Assembly (NCBI GenBank): GCA_022494885.1
Contig: JAGVSM010000189.1
Coordinates: 62,001-126,000 of the forward strand
DNA length: 64,000 bases
Direction: 5' to 3'
DNA from: Micrasema longulum
Lineage: Eukaryota > Arthropoda > Insecta > Trichoptera > Brachycentridae
A program made the position numbers and the translations under genes. The notes under the pieces are model-generated. The model saw only the letters and a program-made list of their open reading frames with translations, was not told the origin of the DNA and searched no databases. Below, one piece after another: positions 36,901-51,900 of the stretch (positions within the stretch are counted from its first letter, which is position 1; each line of letters opens with the position of its first letter).

Positions 36901-39900
36901 AAAGGAAAAAAGAGGAAAGAGGAAAGGAGGAGAGATTAAGGAAGAGAAAGGAGATGTTTCTTCAGACGTGATTTAAACAGAGATACTGTAGTAACATCTT
37001 TGATGGTGGATGGGAGATGATTCCACAGTGGAGCCACATGGACACTATATGGGAAAGAGGAATTGTGGATGTGTATTAAGAGAGTGCCTTAAGAATTAGA
37101 ACGAAGAGGTAAACCATGAACTGATTAGCGTTGAAATTTTTCACGCAGGTATATAGGAGCATTAGGATTATGAAGTACATGGAACAGAAGTGAGACGGAG
37201 TGATAGTCTCTCCGCTGTCTAATTTTGTTTTATTACTTAGGCTCTTATTTCTACAATGATGGTTTTAAACAATTGAAGAGTTTTTGCTCAGCTGTTGACA
37301 ATATTTTTGTTTGGTATGTCTGAGAAGAAGCTCGTTATAAATGTGAATAAATGTATGGAGAAAACCTCAAACTAAAATGTCAACTAATGCTTCCTCATTA
37401 TATCCGAGATCTCACTATTTTCGTGATCGTTATAACCAAGTTTGACTCTTCTAAATTAGCTTTGTGTGATTTCAGATAACAAAGTGTACAGAGGAACAAT
37501 CGAAACGAATTTCCTCTACCAAACTCTCAGCAATGGAACTTATTCTGTCGATACGTTTTTCGTTTTAAGGTAAAACAAAATAAATATTCTTTGATTCCTA
37601 ATCTACATCTGACATTTGGCATCTTATCCCTAATTAAATTCAAACAACTATATTTCATTTTATGTAACTCAATTATAACTTATGGCATAATAGGATGGGG
37701 AGGCACTAACAAATCAATATTAAAACCTCTCGAATCTGCTCAAAAATTAAAATTAAAATAATTTTTAAAAAGCCCTTCTGCTACCCCAGCGTCAAGTTAT
37801 TTGAGGAATTTGAGATCTAAAATATAAGGCAATCATATATTTTTAGAATAATAATGTTTGCGAAAGCAAATTATTCTACCAAATCCCAAAAGGAACACTC
37901 CCACACTACCAGAAGTCAAACTAGAGGATGGGTCATGGGGTCAACCGCAAACTCTGAATTCGGTCAAAGAAATTTCAGGTTTCTGGGCCCCAAAATATTC
38001 AATATGTTACCCGGACATTGCAAAACCATAACCCGGATTCAATTTAATAAATTTGTAAAAAATTGGTTACTGAGTTTAGGTCGAGAAAAATCGGAAAATT
38101 TACTCAAAAACATTCTCAAATAATAAATGGGATAAATTAATTTTGTATAACTGTATAGTCAATTAACTAGTAGGTAGTTAATGTTATTTTTTATTTAGCA
38201 TAAAAATGTCTGCCTTAAAACAGGTTGTACCCAGTTAGGCAGACTAGACATGATCCAGAGAAATCTATTACCTAAGTGCGTATGTAGTAAAGTAATTGTT
38301 ATTTTTGTTAATAAACCATGATTATTATTATTATTGTTATTGTTATAGGTATAAAATATCACTCACTAATTTGTTTAACATTACTGATTTTAGTGGACTT
38401 TTGGTGTCGTACTTGTATTGCCAAACTACGAAAAAATTCACGGCAGAAAGATTAGGGATGGAAGGAGGAATCGTCATAAATATTTTTCAATATATCGGGA
38501 TTATGATACATAGATACATCAGGTATTTTATTAAGTTTTTTATGCATGTTTATTTACATAATAAGTTCTTGTAATTGAAGACCTTGTTTTAACTTAAACC
38601 ATTTTTATCGTTCTTTTAGTCATATCTCAGTGAAAGGAAACAGCTTGTAAGGGTAAATAATTACATCTCTCACAGCATTTATATATCTTCAAGTGTACCA
38701 CAGGGTACTCACCTTGCTCTTTTGCTGTTCAATCTATTCGTCAATGTTCTAAAAAGTGTTTTTCTTGCTTCAGCAATTTGTCTGTTTGCCGACGACACTA
38801 AGATTCTCAAACAGATTGACAACCCTTCCGATTGTTCACTATTACAATCTGATTTACTGTCTTTTAGCAACTGGTGCTCATCCAATAATTTACATCTCAA
38901 CTTAGGTTATGAGATTTTTTCATCTGGAAAATCCAAACATATACGACTACTCACTGAACGATAAAATATTATCATCTGTGTCTAGTATACGAGATTTAGG
39001 TATTGTATTTGACACTAAACATTCTTTTACAATTCATGTTTTCAATAAATCCTTAAAACTCCTTGGATTTATTAACAGAAGCACAACTAACTTCAAAAAT
39101 ATCAATACTCTCAAAACTCTCTTCTGTTCCCTAGTTCGCCCGCACCTAGAGTATTCCTCTGTTATCTGGTCTCCATATTATGATGTTCACATCAAAAATA
39201 TTGAATCAGTTCAACATCGATTTTGAAGAAAGATAGGCTGGAGGTTGGGCTTATCCAGAGACCTATATACGTATAATGAGTTAGAAACTACCTTGAATAT
39301 ATCTTCTCTTTAAGACTGTCGAAATAAATCCGACCTTCTAGTTTTATTTAAAATTCTCAACTCACTCTTTGATGCGCCTGAACTACTGAGCTCAATAAAA
39401 TTAAATATTCCAACTAGAAACCTCAGACAAAATTTACTCTTTCATAGCGATAACCTTAGAACTAACTATGGTTTTCATTCCCCTATGCCCAGAATTCTTA
39501 GGTCTGCCAACAAACATAACAGTCTTGATATCGTTGATAACAAGTTGTCTTTTTTAATACGATCACTGAATCGAATTCAATTATAAACACCTCTCTCCCG
39601 CTTCCACTGAGTCTACTAAATACCATTGTGTCTTTCTATTTTCCTTAATAATAATTTTCTATGCATAAATATGTCCTTAAAATGCCCATTGTGCGTATAT
39701 ATAAATAAATAAACAAATAAACTCTTAAAAAGCTGTGCAAAAAACCCCTCTGACTTTGTATACTGTTTGATAATATTTTTCCTATAATTATATAATTTAG
39801 GCCTGTTATAGCAAAATACAACTCTATATCAAGTCAAGATATATCAAGTCTTGTATTCTGCGTAGACTGCATTGTATTTTTGAACCTGCTCTGATTGCTA

Positions 39901-42900
39901 AGTCTGGCTATGGCCCTGTTGTTATTTCTTTTCATCGAATAGAAAACACTCGTCCAGGATTCTTGTTGTAGAACTGTATTCTTTATCTGCCCGAACACAG
40001 AAAATACTTGTCTGTAATATATTCTGTAATGTTTTTCCTAATAAAATAAAGTAATAATTTGCACATTAGGTTGACGCCTCCATACTTGCTGACAATCGGT
40101 CTAGTGGAGTTATCGTCTCGGTACTTCTCCTCTCACAGCGCCCTCGAGTTACCGATCAAGGACCACCTTAACTGTGAAAGATTCTGGTGGAGAAACGCTC
40201 TTTACATAAACACATTTTATCCCATGCAAGAAATGGTATGTAACCCTGAAGTAATCTACTTTCATGTTAAAGAGATCTCAACAGATACAAATAAATGATT
40301 AGGAAAGACCCTGTAATAATCTACCTACGCATACTTTCATGTCAACGAGATCTCTTGAGGTACAAAGAATTCATTAGGAAATACCTTGTAATAATATTCT
40401 TTCATATTAAAGAGATCTCAACAGATACAAATATATTATTAGGAAATAACTTATTACAATCTACTCGTACGTTCATGTCAAAGAGATTTCAAGAGATACA
40501 AATAATTGATTAGAAAAGACCTTGTAAATAATCTACCTACCCATACTTTCATGTCAAAGAGATCTCAATAGATACAAAGAATTTATTAGGAAAGACAAAA
40601 ACGTTTTAAATTTTTTTTTTCATGTTAAAGAAATTTCGAGAGATACAATTACCGTATTTTTTGGACCATAAGATGCACATTTTTGCTTTGAAAATTCAAC
40701 CAAAAATGTGTTTTTTTTTGTAAAAATTGGTAGATAAATTTTAGGGTGCATCTTATCATCTTCGAAATACGGTAAATGATCAGGAAATTCCTTGTAATAA
40801 TCCACTTTTATTCAAAATTTCATTTCATTTCATTTTTTTTTGCACCACAACAGGCCAGAAGTCCCAATTACAGTGGTGAATTACATTACAGAACAACCAG
40901 GCTTGAGAAAAATCACATTTTTAAATTTTTGTGTTCTCACCGGGAATCGAACCCGGAACCTTCCGTGCGTGAGTCGAGCGCCTTGACCACTACACCACGG
41001 AGGCCGCCAAAATTACAAATTTAAAAAAAAATGCTATGGAGGGCAACACAAACAGCCTGGAGGTTGACAGGTCCGAATACGTAGCTCGCTGCAACATCAG
41101 CTCGGACAAGATATTGAACACCACGATGCACGCATCGGAAGAAAAAGTATTGGTCTCTCACAGCAACAGATTTTTTAACTGTCATTTTTTTGTTTTATTG
41201 CAGTGCATGAATTGGTCGTGGTACCTGTCTAACGACACCCTGTTTTACGCAGTCGGTATTCTTGCGCTGATGCTCTCGCCCAAGCACGGGAAGGTGGCGA
41301 GCGTGCTGGTGGCCGCACTCCTCTTGTCCGGCTGGACTACGACTGCCCTGCTAACTCTGCGCACCGGCTACAAACCCAGGTTATTATCGACATTGTCGAG
41401 TACAAGGACGATCATTGATTTGTCAATTTTATTTAAAATTTAAAATGGGCCGTTTATCGTCCTTGATTTTACGAATCTCGTAACATTTGAACGTAGTAAT
41501 GCTGAAACCAGCCAGCCATAGAAAAGTGAAACTGAGATTAAAGCGCTTTTGTGAAAAGAGTGAATAATCAAATCTAAGAACAGTTGGAATGTTTTTTACT
41601 TTGACAAATGATAAAAAATGCTTACATTCGTTTTTTTATTATACAGAAAATAATTTAATTATGTGTTTGACCATTTTTAATGATTTTTAAAATATAGCTG
41701 ACTGTGCATTTTGCAGAAAACTGTCAGTCCTAGTAAAACTCTGATAAATGTTTGGATTGTGTATTGAACATACGTATTTATTTTAGGTTATATAATTGTA
41801 AAGAATCACTTTATTCATATGTTATAGTAACTTTAACAATAATTTAATTGTGTGTTAAAGGAATTTTGGTGATTTTTTTAAAGACCGCACAACCTAAAAT
41901 ATGCATTTTGCAGAAAACAGACAGATTTAATATTGAATGATACCTTATTTAAACTTTGAATGTATTAGGAGACATTCTATATAAAAACATATTTTTTGAT
42001 TACGGGTATTTTAAATTAATTGATTTATCTATTTATTTATTTAAAATTTCAAGTACAAAGAATAATTATATTGGCGGACTTATTGCTGAAAGCAATATTT
42101 TCCAGCCAACCAAAAAGCAGACTGGTCAAAAGAAGAGTTTGTCGAAAATTTGTACTAAAAAAACCAAAATATATGTCAAAGAAATACACTTTAATAAAAT
42201 CTTAGCTAAAAACACTTTACCTAATACAGTGGTCGGAAAACACGGCTCGCGAGCCGCATGGGGCTCTTTAGCTTCTTGAGAGCGACTCTCACAGCACAGG
42301 ATTTATTTTATTTATTCATATTTTTTCCATTATAAACTGTAATTCATAATAAAAATAATGTGATCGCACTGGGGTTGCCCGTGCTGAGGACACTTAACAA
42401 TATACTTTTTTTGAAAATATTTTTACATTTGAGAATAAATAAAGAAGACTAACTTAATAAACAGAGATAATTAACAAATTGTTCAGACAGTTTTAAACAC
42501 TACGTATTTATGTTTATAATTAATTTATGTACATCTATATTATTTATATTACAAAACGCACAATGAAAGAACAAAAACATAGCATAAGCTAAACACTTGT
42601 GGAGCAGTTGATTCAATATTGGTTTGGGCGAATGAGACAACCCATTTTTATTTTACTTCTGCCTAGCTGCACTATCCATTTTTTATAGTCTTTTTGAACA
42701 TTTTCTCGTTACTTATTGTTTTAATAGATAGTGGAAGTAGGTTATAGATTTTAATTGAATAATACTCAAAATCCCTTTGTCCGAAAGCGGTATTAGTTTG
42801 TATTTGTTTAAGTTGTCTTTGTGTTGAGGATTTAGTGATGCTATTATTTATTTTATTAGGTAAACAAACAGTATGTACACATATATTGCCAATTTCTTTG

Positions 42901-45900
42901 TATATTAGTGTAAGAAACTCACGCACACACCAAAAAAATTGTTTACACTTAATACAATAATTTAAATTATGTTCAATATAATAAATGTAAAAGAAACTAA
43001 ATGAAAAAATATTTATATAATAATAATAATAAAGTTAAATGTCTGCTTCTCTCAAAATTTCTGTAATTTTTGACCTAAATTGACATACATTGTCACAAAA
43101 AATATCAGCCTCGGTAAATATATCGTTATATTGGTCGCATATTCTACGTATTGTAGATTGTTTTAAATAGTTTGTTGACGTGTTTTCAGTGTAAAATTAT
43201 TTGTATGTGATGTATTGTTGGGGTTATGTCTTTCATTTGAGTGAGAATATGTTTTTGTGAATATGTGCGTACGCATGGAACCAAAGCGTTCCAAATTTTT
43301 TGTTTGGTTTTCAGCTTAACAACAATAAGATGTGTAGGGTTTCAAGAAAAAATAGTTTAAAGCGAAAAGAAATTTGGCTCTCAAAACGGCGGCCTCCGTG
43401 GTGTAGTGGTCAAGACGCTTGACTCACGCACGGAAGGATCCGGGTTCGATTCCCGGTGAGAACACAATTTTTTTTTTTTTTAAATATGATTTTTCTCAAG
43501 CCGTCATGTACTTTCATTTTTTTGTACCTCCTGTACATATATATATGTACATAGTAGTACATATATAATAGGAACAAGAAGCCTGGTTATGTTTGTAGAC
43601 CCCTGTAAAAGAAAGCATGGATATAAGAGAGACCTCTTTATAAGAGAAAAATGTCCCGGTCCCTTGGGCTTTCTTTATTTTTTTATTTTTTTTTTTTTTT
43701 TATTTTCTTTTATTCAGGAAACATACAGTACAGTTACAAAGTTTAATATTTTACACAATTGGACTTAATTCTAATGGACCAGTGAAGTTTCCATATTAAA
43801 AGCAATTAAATCTAATGTTAATTATGAAAGTATAAAAAAGAGAAGGAAAAAGAAAACATAAATGAAAGTTGTTTAAATATTTAAATTTAAGTGAAAAAAA
43901 AATATATTTTAAGGTTTGTAGTTTGTAGTGACTATTTACAAATGGAAATAATATTAAAAATGAAGAAAACTTGTAAGAGTAATTAAGAATTAAGAATGGA
44001 AATAAAGAATGAAAAAAATACTCAGATGTAAAAATAAAATAAAATAGTAATAACATTTTTTTTTTAAAAAAGGAAAAACATAAACACATATTTATTTTAA
44101 GAGATTCAAAGAAACGATGAGAAGAATCTTTAAGTGAAATATAAGACAGTAAATTTAAATTTAGGTCAATTTAAAAAACATCTTCAAAATTAATGACACA
44201 TTATAGTAAGAGCAGCAATATATTGATTTTATTAACATATATAATATAAGTAATTAAAAGTAGTTTAAAAGTATAACAAGTATAAAAACATGCCAATGGC
44301 AGCAGAGAAAAAAGAAAAAATAAAGAAGGAATAACAAGTATGGCAAGTAATCATTTAAAATTTGAAAAAGCAATATAAGGAGAAGATTTTAAACCAAGAA
44401 AAGTCGATAAAATTTCATTAAAGCGATTTTAGAAGTAATACAAAATTTCAAAACAGAAATTTAATTTATAATAATAATATGAATGTATGTAATTTGAGTG
44501 ATATAAGAGAAAAGGGACCAACCGGAGTTTTATTCAAAAGTTTTCAATACACTATTTTTAAATAATTGTAATCCTGTATGATATATATCTATATGGTTAA
44601 AAAAGCTGTTAAAAGTGGAACACGATCTGTGTAAAAACGAATTCTGGCAATAGTTCGTATTTACACTAGGTATTCTAAAGGTTGGGTGATTTCGTAGGGC
44701 ACGTGATGGACAGTTAATTTGAATTTTATTTAGGAGCTGGGATGAATCAGCTAGACTGTTAATAATTTTATAGAGGAATGTGAGGTCCATTAATGTTCTC
44801 CTTTTTTCGAGGTTAATCAGTTTGTGAAAACGTCCAGATAAGTCATGATTTGGAAATATAAGAGAGCATCGGAAATTCAAATGTTTTAAAAATTTGTTTT
44901 GTACTTTCTCCAGCCTGTCAATATAAGTAATGTATTGTGGATTCCAAACGATAGACGCAAATTCAAGATGGGTTCTTACATAACTATAATAAAGATTTTT
45001 TATTGTTAGATCATTTTTAAAAGGCTTAGATACTCGTATAATAAAACCTAACATTTTATATGCTTTTTCAATAATTTTATCAATATGTGATTGAAATGTC
45101 ATTTTTGAGTCCAGAACTACACCTAGATCTCGTATTTCTTGGACACGGTGCAAAACTGTACCCGATAGAGAATACGAATAATCTATCGGATTTTTTATTC
45201 TCGTAAAGGTAATTGTTTTGCATTTAAGCGGATTTAATATGAGCTGATTATTTGCACAGTAAGTAGAGAAGTTTTCAAGATCTTCTTGCATATCAAGACA
45301 ATCTTGTAGGGAAGTAACTTTCTTGTATATTTTTGTGTCATCGGCAAATATTTTGTATTCGGAAAATTTAAAGACGTTACCCATATCATTAATATAAAGA
45401 ATAAACAATAATGGACCCAAGTGGGATCCCTGGGGTACACCGGAATAGCATTGTTTAAATGAAGACTGATAGTTTAATAGTGCAACTGATTGGAGGCGAT
45501 ACTTTAAATAAGATTCAATCCAACGTAGTAGATTACCGTGAAAGCCATAACATTTTAATTTGTGAAGAAGGATTTTGTGACTGATTTTATCAAAAGCCTT
45601 GCTAAAATCTGTATACTGAGCGTCGACCTGATGTCGGCTGCCCATTACGTTTAGAACCCTATCTGTAAATTCAGCAAGATTAGTAGAAACATTTCGCATT
45701 TTAAAGAAACCGTGTTGGTTTGGATCAATGAAGTGCTTCACCGCTGGAGAAATTTGTTCAGTGATGATTTTTTCCATTAATTTGCTAAAAATTGAAATTT
45801 TAGATATGGGTCTATAATTTTCAATATTGTGTAGATCACCAGTTTTATGGACAGGAGTAACGTGAGATTTCTTCCAGCACATTGGAAATTTACCTTCTTT

Positions 45901-48900
45901 TAATGATAGGTTATAAAGATATGACAACGGACATGCCAATTGCGTTGCACATCTTTTTATGAAAAACGTAGGAAATCCGTCAGGTCCTGCTCCTTTTGAA
46001 GGATCTAGATCATTTAAATATTTAAGAACTAATTTAGAATTAAATGTTACAGTTTGAATGTCAATGACATTTCTAGAGTCCATAATAGGTAAATCAATGT
46101 CGTTATTAATAAAAACAGACTGAAAGAAGGTAGAAAATAACTCGCAACTGCTTTGCACGTTATCACTCTTTGTATCATGAAGAAACATTTCAGTTGGATA
46201 ATAACTTAGAGATTTTTTCGATTTAACGAATGACCAAAATTGTTTAGGATTTTTCTGAATAGTTAATTCAGTTTGATCAATGTATTGGTCATAACAATTT
46301 TTGGCTTCTTGTTTCTGGCGTGAACGGAGAAGAGAAAATGTTTTATAGTCTGCAAGGTTTTTATAAGTTTTCCATTTTTTATGGTATTTAAGTTTTTCAT
46401 TTATTATTTTTATTAGTGATGCGGAATACCAATTTGGAAATTTTTCACAAGATTTCACCGTCTTAGTTGGTACAAATAAAGTCACTGCATCATTAAGTAT
46501 GGAGTAAAATACTGATGTCGCTTTTTCTATATCTAGTCCCTCAAATTTATCGTTCCAATTTACTTCCGAGAGTAGTTCATTTATTGCTATATAATTTGCC
46601 GAATGATATGAAAATTTAAGTCTAGAACCACTTTTTGCGTCATTTGATTCTATTCTAGCAGTGATATCAATACAAAGTGATTTATGATGAACATCTTCTG
46701 TAACGAGAGGATCGTCGCAGGTTATTACATTGCACAGGTCACTGTTACTTAAAATGAGATCAAGTATGCGATTATTACTATTATTTTGGGAATTAAATTG
46801 CTTGAGATTCAAAAAGTTTATTTTATCAATTAAATTAGTGCTAAGTGAATCGTTAAATTCACACGGAAAAAGGTAATTAACCTCAGAATTAGATTTCCAA
46901 TTTATATTAGGTACATTATAGTCTCCTAGTAGAATGAATAAATCATCAGGATATTTGTACATAATACTAGAAACATTCTCAAAGTGGCGTTTTATATCTT
47001 CAAGATGATAACGACAGTGGGGTAAGTATGTAGAACATATGAATATATTATGTTTGGAATAAGTTGGAATTGAAACCCATAAATCTTCATTTATAGTTGA
47101 CCAATTTAAATGACTGTCTGGTAAAAGAATCTTTCGGACAGCTATAATCACGCCGCCACCAAATTTTTGACCTGTTTCTGCATAATTTCTATCTCTCCTA
47201 AAAACGGTATACCTATCATCAAATATTTCTCGGTTGCTGATGCTACTGCATAGCCATGTTTCTGTCAGTACTATCACATCATATTCATTATTTAAAATTG
47301 AGTTGAAAAGAAGATTAGTTTTAGTTTTAGTCCACGAACATTTTGGTAATATAATTTTAGAGTCGTGCCCTTTGAGATACAAAATAATAGTGTAGAACAA
47401 AAAATTGAAAAGAAATCAAGATGACCTTTTCAGTTAGGAATAGTAATATTATACAAAATATGAGAATCAATAAAAATAATAAGGTTGTAATCACTTCGTT
47501 ATGAGGAATAATTCGAAATGTTCCACATAGGTGCATGAAATATGAGTATTGGATATAAAAAATAATTAATAAAGTGAAAATATATGTGTGATGAACACTA
47601 TCATTATCGTTTGACAATAATAATATACATAATATGATAATGAAATTAATCAAGAATGAGGATCCATGTATAACATTATATTTTTGGAAAAAAGAGGGGA
47701 CTTTCCTTTTTATAGTTTTATTTTCTCCATATCTGAAGATTTCGTAATTAAATGTAATGGAGAAGTATCGTTTAGTCGAATAAATATTTTGGAATTTTTT
47801 ACCCAACAAAATTTTATGTTTTTTTCTCTTGAAAACGTTTTCGCTTCCTTCAATAATTGTTGGTTAATAGGGGTCAGATGGTCAGAAAAGTAAATTTTAC
47901 GTTGTTCACCAGAGATGTTAAGATCCGAGGTAGTTATTCCTTTCTTGGCTTTAACACCTGATAGAAGATCTTCCTTTAAATATCTTTTTGTTAGTTTTAA
48001 TAGAATATTTCTTGGTTTATTTCTTCTAGTTTCTCCATCTGAATCGAGTTTTTTAGGGCTGATTCTAGTGACAAAGTCTATGTCTGATTTTAGTAGACTG
48101 CAACCGATGACTTCGCTTATTTTTGTAGTTAGGTTGATAAGGTTTTCTTTAACATTTTCGGGTATACCACTAATTATTATGTTATTTTGTCGAGAAAATT
48201 GGTCTCTATTGTTGGCTTCCACTTCAATCTTAGTAATTTTATTTCTTAGGTATGTGATTTCTTCCTCAAGTGTATCCACTTTAATGATTTTTATTTCAAA
48301 CTGGGAGATTTTCTTTGTTAATTCTGTCATTTCATCACTCATTTGGTTCATGGAACACTTAATCAATGACATTTCTGATTTAAGTTCGTTTTTTAGTTCA
48401 TCGAATTTAGTTTCAATAAGATGTAGAATATCAGAGTGAAAATTTCTATTGTCTATTTGATTTTGCGTTGTAAAGGGTTGGTTTAATTCCTTATTGATCA
48501 CTTGCGGACTAGATGATCTAGAACGCGGGTCTTGCACTTTACATGATTCACATTTCCAGTTAGAGCGTGATATTTGTGACATTCTTTTAAATATAGTTGA
48601 TGAGGTACCTACACATGTGTAGTGAACACTTAAGTAACATCTTGAACATTTAAGTGTTTTAGTTGGGCTTATGGTTTTTGAGCATACATTGCAGTTAATA
48701 TTCATGATATTCATTTTATTACTCTTCACTTATGCGTTTATAAATAAATAATATATGTCTAAATAATGCATGCAATAAATGCAATAAATAAACAAATAAC
48801 CAACTTTTAGCTCAATTCGTTTATATCCAGGATCGACTGCATTACCTATCGATGAAGAATTTCAGTCTGTTTCTTTAATTATATGAATTGATTTCAGCAT

Positions 48901-51900
48901 AGAGAATCCACTCGCACACTACGACGATATTTACGATAAGCCTTGGACTCGAGTGGGACCCTACCTGGCGGGCTTAGGGGCAGGTTGGGGACTGAGCAAA
49001 TCCAGTTGCTGTCTTCATATTTCCAAGGTATTTCCAATCACATTATTATTATTATTATGGATAACTTATATAGCGTCATTTTTGTAATATATTACCTGTT
49101 TACAAACAAACAAACAAGCGAAACATCACGCCGTTTCTCCGTAGGGTAGGGAGAAAGGATAGAACGCCATATCACTCAGTCTTTGCATACAGACCTCGCT
49201 TCCTCTACATTCATACATCTTCTCAGGCACGCACGCCGATTATTCCTACTCTTGACATGGCCATAGTCAAGTATTTGATGGACTTGTCTTCCTCGTTTTC
49301 TGCATCGTAGATCCTTTTAGCCGTTCATTTGCTGTCCATTCGCTCTACGTGTCCAAACCGACGCAGCACCCCTTTCTTGATTCTGTCGATAATGCAAGTC
49401 TCAGTCTTACACAGTTCACGGATCTCGACATTTGTGCATGTATCATACATCGCTTTACCTCACATTCGTCTGAGGGATCGCATTTCGACAGCATTCAACT
49501 TACTTTCATCATCATTTTTCCTATTCCATACTTCGCTCCCATACATTAGAGTTGGCACTAGAACTCCGTTGTGAACTGCTGAACTGAAAGTGATTATTTA
49601 GAAAAATAAATTTGATTTTAATTTTTTGAAACTGTAATTTTCGCAAAACAATTTACTTTATTATCACATGCTACGGATTTCTTCAAAACAAGTGGGTTTT
49701 AAGATTTTTCCAAAACATCACTTCACTCTCACAGTTTCGCACCTCTGCTGGGAGAGCATTCCATGCCGTAGGGCCTGTGACCGCAAATGCGCATTCACCG
49801 AATTTAGTGCGTTGTTTGCATATAGGTATAATAACTTTTCCTCTCGCCGTAGACGTAGCTGATCTAAGCGTAAGACGCCTGTCAGCTAGTTCATCTGGAA
49901 TGCATAGTTCCCTCAGATACTCCGGAGCAGAGTTGTGCAGTGAATTGTTAATAATCCAACGGAGTTTGTATTCCACGCCCTGTGGAAAATGTAGCCAGTG
50001 TAATTCCCGAAGTAGTGGAGTGATATGACAGAACTTAGAGATTCCTTAGAGACTAAAGCTGGTAGTCCCAGCATGAACAGGATCCACCTGTCTCGGTAGG
50101 CTGTTCAACAGATCAATCATTATCCCCACGGGCATCATCAACGGTAAATTTGTCCCGCATTCTGGAAGAACAAATGATCTGTGTTGCCTAGCTCTTAAAT
50201 AGTTGCTGGGTACGGATAATTTTACGCGCTCCAAAATGTTGGGATTATAAATTAACCCGTTCAGAAATTTAAAGGCTGTCATAAGCGAGGCAATGCTCCT
50301 TCTGGTCCGCAAACTTGTGATATCGAGCATACCTAAAAGGAACAGTGCTGGGTACTGCAATGGGTAGTATCCATACTCTCTCATGTAGAGGTAACAAAAA
50401 TTTCTTTTGTGTTCTCTCAACCATTAGTGAGTAAGTGGCTTCTTCAGCCCCCACACCACCGCACCACTCTCCAGAATGAATACCCGATGTTGTGAATCTG
50501 CTGTTTGATAACTTTTCTCTTTTCTAGACGGTGTCTTTTTCTCTGTGGATGCTGTCGTTGTCGACTTTGGGCAGTATTGTGTATGGGCTCTATGGGAATG
50601 ACCTGACTGTCTATGGTTCAGTAGCCTATGTAACGGTTTCGCACACGGCCTGGGGTCTGGCTGTGGCCTGGATATTGGTCGCCTGTGTTACGGGGTACGG
50701 AGGTAAGTGATTAATTATAATATTATTTATGTTTAAAGCATTACTTTGCGGTCAAACATTTTAACCAATGTTAGTAAATATTAGTATATAACAACTTACC
50801 GATTTTTTAGTCTACCGGTTTCGAGACGTACCCGTCTCTTCGTCAGGACACTCACCACACCAACATGCAAATACTAAAATACACCTCCACCTTCACCATC
50901 ACCGTAGTATATTTTTATTTATTTATTTATTCATATTTTTTGCTTACGAACTATAGTTAATAATAAAAATAATGCGACCACCTCACTGGGGTTTCCCGTG
51001 CCGAGGACACTTAACAATATACTTTTTTTTAAATTACATTTGAGAATAAACAAAGAAGACTAACTTAAAAAAACGAAGAAAACATAACTCAATTATCATT
51101 TCAATTATGCTTTTATATATATATATATATTTATATTATTTTTCTGATGATTTAAATCATGCTCTTATTTTGTGTTTTTTTTTTTTTTATACTACTATAT
51201 TTTACTATTATTTTGTTGATTTTAATGATACCACTATTTTGTATATTTGATTATGTGTGATTCTTAATTTGTATAATTTATATTTTAAAAATTATTTCTG
51301 ATTATATTTTTTGCATTGTATTCTTTGGAATTTGATTATTTAATACATTTACCTTTTTTTCTAGATTGTGATTCTATGTCATTATAATTTGATCTGATTG
51401 ATTTTACTGTGTATTTTTGTTGTTATTTATTGTGGCTTGACACGGGCATAGCCTAAAAAGCCTTAATAAGTTCATAAATATTTAATTTTATAATTTTAAA
51501 TGAATAAATAAATAAATAAATATTCAGACAGTTTTAAAAACAAGGTATTTATGTACATCTATACTATTTATATTACAAAACACACACTGAAAATAATAAA
51601 AACCTAACATAAGCTGTACACTTGTGGAGCAGTTGGTTCAATATTGGTATGGGCGAATGAGGCAATTTACTTATACCTAGCTCCACTATCCATTTTTTTA
51701 TAGCCTTTTGAAACGTTTTCTCGTTACTAATTGTTTTAATAGATAGTGGAAGTAGGTTATAGATTTTAATTTAATAAAACTCAAAATCCCTTTGTCCGAA
51801 AGTGGTATTTGTTTAATTTGTCTATGTGTTGAGGATCTAGTGATTATATGATTTGTATTATTTATTTATTTATTTATTAACGGACATTGTCCATGTATAC

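Larger units (their letters stand above)
43675..48790 (-). mobile_element. near full-length CR1/Jockey-group LINE, antisense in intron 10
   Basis: Order on the minus strand: short 5' UTR, ORF1 (48729-47710), a spacer of about 300 bp, ORF2 (to 44530), a 3' UTR of about 850 bp and an A-rich tail (T runs at 43680-43700 on the plus strand). No LTRs. It is far better preserved than other LINEs here, so it is probably a recent insertion. The 5' end lies about 110-160 bp from the exon 11 acceptor. Confidence 0.92.

Noticed and set aside
43388..43460. tRNA gene (A box TGGTGTAGTGG, B box GGTTCGATTCC)
   Set aside because: Four other loci share the same head plus a common body and GGCCTGTTGTGGTGC end. 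It is the 5' part of a SINE, not a tRNA gene.
43796..44089. Minus-strand frame rich in Phe, Leu, Ser
   Set aside because: It is the AT-rich 3' UTR of the LINE at 43675-48790.
47357..47809. Minus-strand frame of 150 codons, very hydrophobic
   Set aside because: It spans the ORF1 end and the spacer of the LINE, is AT-driven Phe/Ile/Leu, and has no homology I know.
47915..48439. Plus-strand frame of 174 codons
   Set aside because: It is the antisense shadow of LINE ORF1.
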